Source: Sclerurus mexicanus
Lineage: Eukaryota; Chordata; Aves; Passeriformes; Furnariidae
Length of the DNA: 64,000 nucleotides
NCBI GenBank assembly: GCA_013396755.1
Contig: VWZF01000445.1
Location: 2,211,622-2,275,621 of the forward strand
Direction of reading: 5' to 3'
The translations under genes were made by a program, and so were the position numbers. Under the pieces are notes generated by a model that saw nothing but the letters and a program-made list of their open reading frames with translations, made no database searches and was not told the DNA's origin. How positions within the stretch are numbered: position 1 is the stretch's first letter; each line of letters starts with the position of its first letter. This document shows, piece by piece, positions 61,225 to 64,000 of this stretch.

Positions 61225-64000
61225 AAATTAAAGATCAATTTCTTCTAGTATAAGCACTCAAAAATGTGGTTCAGCTGTTGGGCCAGTAGATCACAAGTTT
61301 CACGTGCTACCACATGGGCACCTGGATATTTAATGGTTAGCTGATATCAGGAGAGGTGAGTGACAAACAGGCAGTGTCAGAACAGCATGCTGACAGGCAT
61401 GGAAGTACAAAGAAGGTTGCTCAGCTGTATGCCCAGGTGGTGTTGGATTCCTTGCCTGCTGAACTAAATAGGAGCAGGCATCAGCTGAGCCCTTGAGAGT
61501 CATCCTCACATGATTGGCTTTGCTTTAGCATCTGGATTTTTCTTTCCTTGCATCCACTTTATTGGCAGACAGAAAGCCTGTCTTGGGGCTGAAGACTTTG
61601 TTGACAAATTTGAAGTCTGGGCATTGCACTGTTGAACTGAGCAATGCATTTTTAAAAAGCAAGACCCTGGTATGTCTTCTATCCTCCAAAACATATCATC
61701 TTGGCAAATGAGTCTAGAGAATTGCTGTTCCTCTGTAATACAGGCAAGTAAAACAGAGAAATGAAGACACAGACATTTTATTCTAAACAAATGGGCTGAA
61801 GAACAAAATTGCTGATCAGAGTAATCAACTTTAAAGAGCCCTTCTTTTCTCAACCTCAATCCTTGTTCACTTATTGCACTTAGGTAATTTTCAAGACATC
61901 AGTGTAACTATTCTATGCCTGCTCTTGTTAATTTTCTTTAAGTACAGTAAAATAACATTTTCTTGCTTGCACAATTCCCTGAACAATTGCATTTTCTTTG
62001 TCACACTTCCTTGGCAGTAAAGCTGCCTGAGCCATCATGGTTGAGTAAATTAGTACCATTCACAAGCTCATTTTGCACTTTGGAGTGTCAAATATTGTTT
62101 GACTAAGAAAACTTCTTCCCCGTTGTTGTTGGATGTGGGAGGAAGGGAGAAGATAGGTAAATTTTTATAATAAAGGATTGAGAAACACTTTTGAATGTCA
62201 GTTTTATATATGTTGATAAAACCTGCAGACACAAATCAGCTTCTGACTGTGATTTCACTAGTGTACCATAACTTCCCACACTGTCTAATGAACAAGCACA
62301 AAGGGAATAACAGGCCTATTGATTTAAATCTTATTTAACAAAACAAAAAAATATTGGTGAGAGTGTGCAATTCCAGAGGGAATGTTAGGGAAAAAAAAGA
62401 AACTATAGGCAGGAAGGATGGTGGTGTTCTCAAACATTTGTGTTGCAAAATGCCAGGCATTTAATTTAGAGATGTCTCAGATTAACTTGTAGGACAGGCT
62501 CTCTTTAGAGGTCAAGTGCCCTGTTGTCAAGGTCATGGAATCTGCAGGAGAGGATGGCAGCTCCCCTGCTGCCTTCCTGAACTGTCTTACTGCAAAACCA
62601 GGAGATGGATGATGATGTGGTATTGATTTCCTCCGAGGTCTCCTGCATTGTTGTGTGGTCATAATGCAGCTCTATGTGGCTGTGAGCACACCTTGGCAGG
62701 TGGTCCAGTGTACTGCTTTTCTTATGTGGCCTGAGGGGATCCAGTTCAGAATCCTAAATTCTCTCACTAGCCTATGGAGGAGAGAGATTAAACCTCTGTG
62801 AGTTTAACTGGCAAACATAGGTTAGACATTTGCAGATAGAGTGACCATCTCCACAGCAATACAACAGATTTATCTTCCTCCAAATTCTAGTTTTAGGGAA
62901 CTTTAGACTTACATGCTGGCATCTGATAGAGAGGCACTCTATTTGGTGACACCCAGAGACACAAAACTTGGATTCAAGAGAACAAGATCCAAAATACTGG
63001 CCTGGGACATTTCCAACCGATAAAACACTGTGTGAGAGTACAGAGATGGCGAAGGCAGACTTATGCGTGTAGACTAATGCCACTGGCACCTTTCCTGACA
63101 TAAATGTTTGTTTTTAATGCCAACAAACACAGACAAAACACATGCAACAGAAAAATTGCTGATTAACAATTGCATGTAGGTTAGAAGGGCTCAGCTGCAT
63201 TTCCTTCTGTGCAGTGAAGGCGATGTGCTGGAGTAAGGCGGAAAGATGTACTTAGTAATGATTAGTAAAGCACAGAATTTTAGATCTTACAACTGACAGG
63301 GGCTCCTGAAGTCTCCTAATTACACCATCTGAAGATTTGATCAAAGGCATTTAATGTGGAGATTGCTTAGCAAGATGCAGATAATTAGATGAAGGCTACT
63401 AATGATTTACTTCTGCAAAGTGTAACTTAGCACTGCTGTCTGGAAAGTGACATTGCCTGCAAATCCTGTGTTTCATGTTCCTTGGTGTAACAGCCTAAAG
63501 ATTAAATGGCAAATGCAGATCAGGCCAGGAACATGTCTTGTATTCTGCTTCACAGTAAATATTGACTGTTTGAGATGGAGAATAGTAGTGCTGCAGGTTA
63601 TGAAGGAGTGATACCTTTCAAAGAAACACAGTGCTCTTCACCAACTGAAGAGATGGCTGAGCTTTTGTGGTTGGAGCTAAGTGAGATTGTTCCTACAGCT
63701 GCTATGGCATTTAGCTGGAACTGAATCAGCACAAATAGCTGTGCCTGCAGTTCTGCCACTGCCTCCTGTGGCTGCTACCTTCACATTCAGTTCTGGGCTT
63801 GTTTTTCCTTTTGTACTGCTGTGCCCTTCCTTGAGTCTTAGAGCTGAATCCCATCTCCCAGATGCCCCTGTCCTCAGGAGAGGACTGGTCATGTCTGCAC
63901 CCTGCAGATCTCTCCTCCTGGGGCAGGGAGCAGCTCTTCCTCCACCAGGGTATCTTGGGGATGGACTTGCATGTTAGTTTTGCTTCCCACAGGCGTGGGA
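61225..64000. other. Unique DNA, GC-rich at the right edge, no gene supported
   Basis: Mostly AT-rich with chance frames (61506-61859 and 62772-63101 minus). From about 63670 to the end the sequence becomes GC-richer, with frames open on both strands (63681-63977 plus, GTG-initiated; 63677-63892 minus). The edge of the window prevents a judgement on whether an exon or promoter follows. Confidence 0.45.

Noticed and set aside
1..64000. CRISPR array, operon, insertion sequence or phage
   Set aside because: No regularly spaced repeats, gene clusters or bacterial signals are present; all repeats are of vertebrate type.

Overview
The window looks like nuclear DNA of a bird, most likely a songbird or close relative. 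The evidence is its repeats. CR1 LINE 3' ends carry the avian octamer-like tail, LTRs belong to the large avian ERV-L-like families, and two copies of a SINE have an isoleucine-tRNA head joined to a CR1 tail, an architecture I know from the zebra finch family TguSINE1. Base composition is AT-rich with few CpG, as in a macrochromosomal gene desert or a very long intron. Nothing prokaryotic is present: no operons, no Shine-Dalgarno-spaced genes, no CRISPR, no insertion sequence.

I found no protein-coding gene, rRNA or functional tRNA that I can defend. Open frames are short, several of the longest lack an ATG start, and none matches a host protein family I recognise. The only coding remnants I recognise belong to transposable elements: CR1 ORF2 C-terminal fragments at about 5.6 kb and 54.7 kb, and a stop-ridden retroviral RNase H fragment at about 59.9 kb.

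Layout: 1-5.4 kb is unique DNA with one diverged direct duplication (3.44-3.66 kb). A CR1 fragment lies at 5.44-5.77 kb and a minus-strand LTR at 6.89-7.45 kb. From 7.5 to 25.9 kb the DNA is mostly unique, with a hairpin cluster at 13.7 kb, a GC-richer stretch with a 168-codon ATG frame at 15.2 kb, another GC-rich patch at 17.9 kb and an exon-like open segment at 22.7 kb. A truncated plus-strand LTR lies at 25.9-26.3 kb. A tRNA-Ile/CR1 SINE at 32.5 kb is followed by an isolated CpG cluster. A possible unclassified old repeat lies at 36.25-37.08 kb. From 37 to 54 kb the DNA is unique, with motif-rich AT segments that could be conserved noncoding elements (43.6, 45.9, 47.1 kb) and a CR1 stub at 49.15 kb. 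A 590-bp CR1 copy lies at 54.5-55.1 kb. The most complex element is a minus-strand endogenous retroviral assembly at 58.0-60.07 kb: LTR, purine tract, a GC-rich internal segment with protein-like tandem repeats, and an RNase H remnant. A second tRNA-Ile SINE lies at 61.1 kb. The last 330 bases are GC-rich.

The elements do not work together as a system. They are independent insertions of different ages: CR1 supplies the reverse transcriptase thought to mobilise the SINE, and the LTRs belong to related ERV families. I did not find a credible undescribed biological system. The items most worth checking are the ERV mosaic, the SINE copies, the CpG cluster, the exon-like segment at 22.7 kb and the hairpin cluster at 13.7 kb. 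Family assignments come from remembered features of avian repeats, not from a database search.
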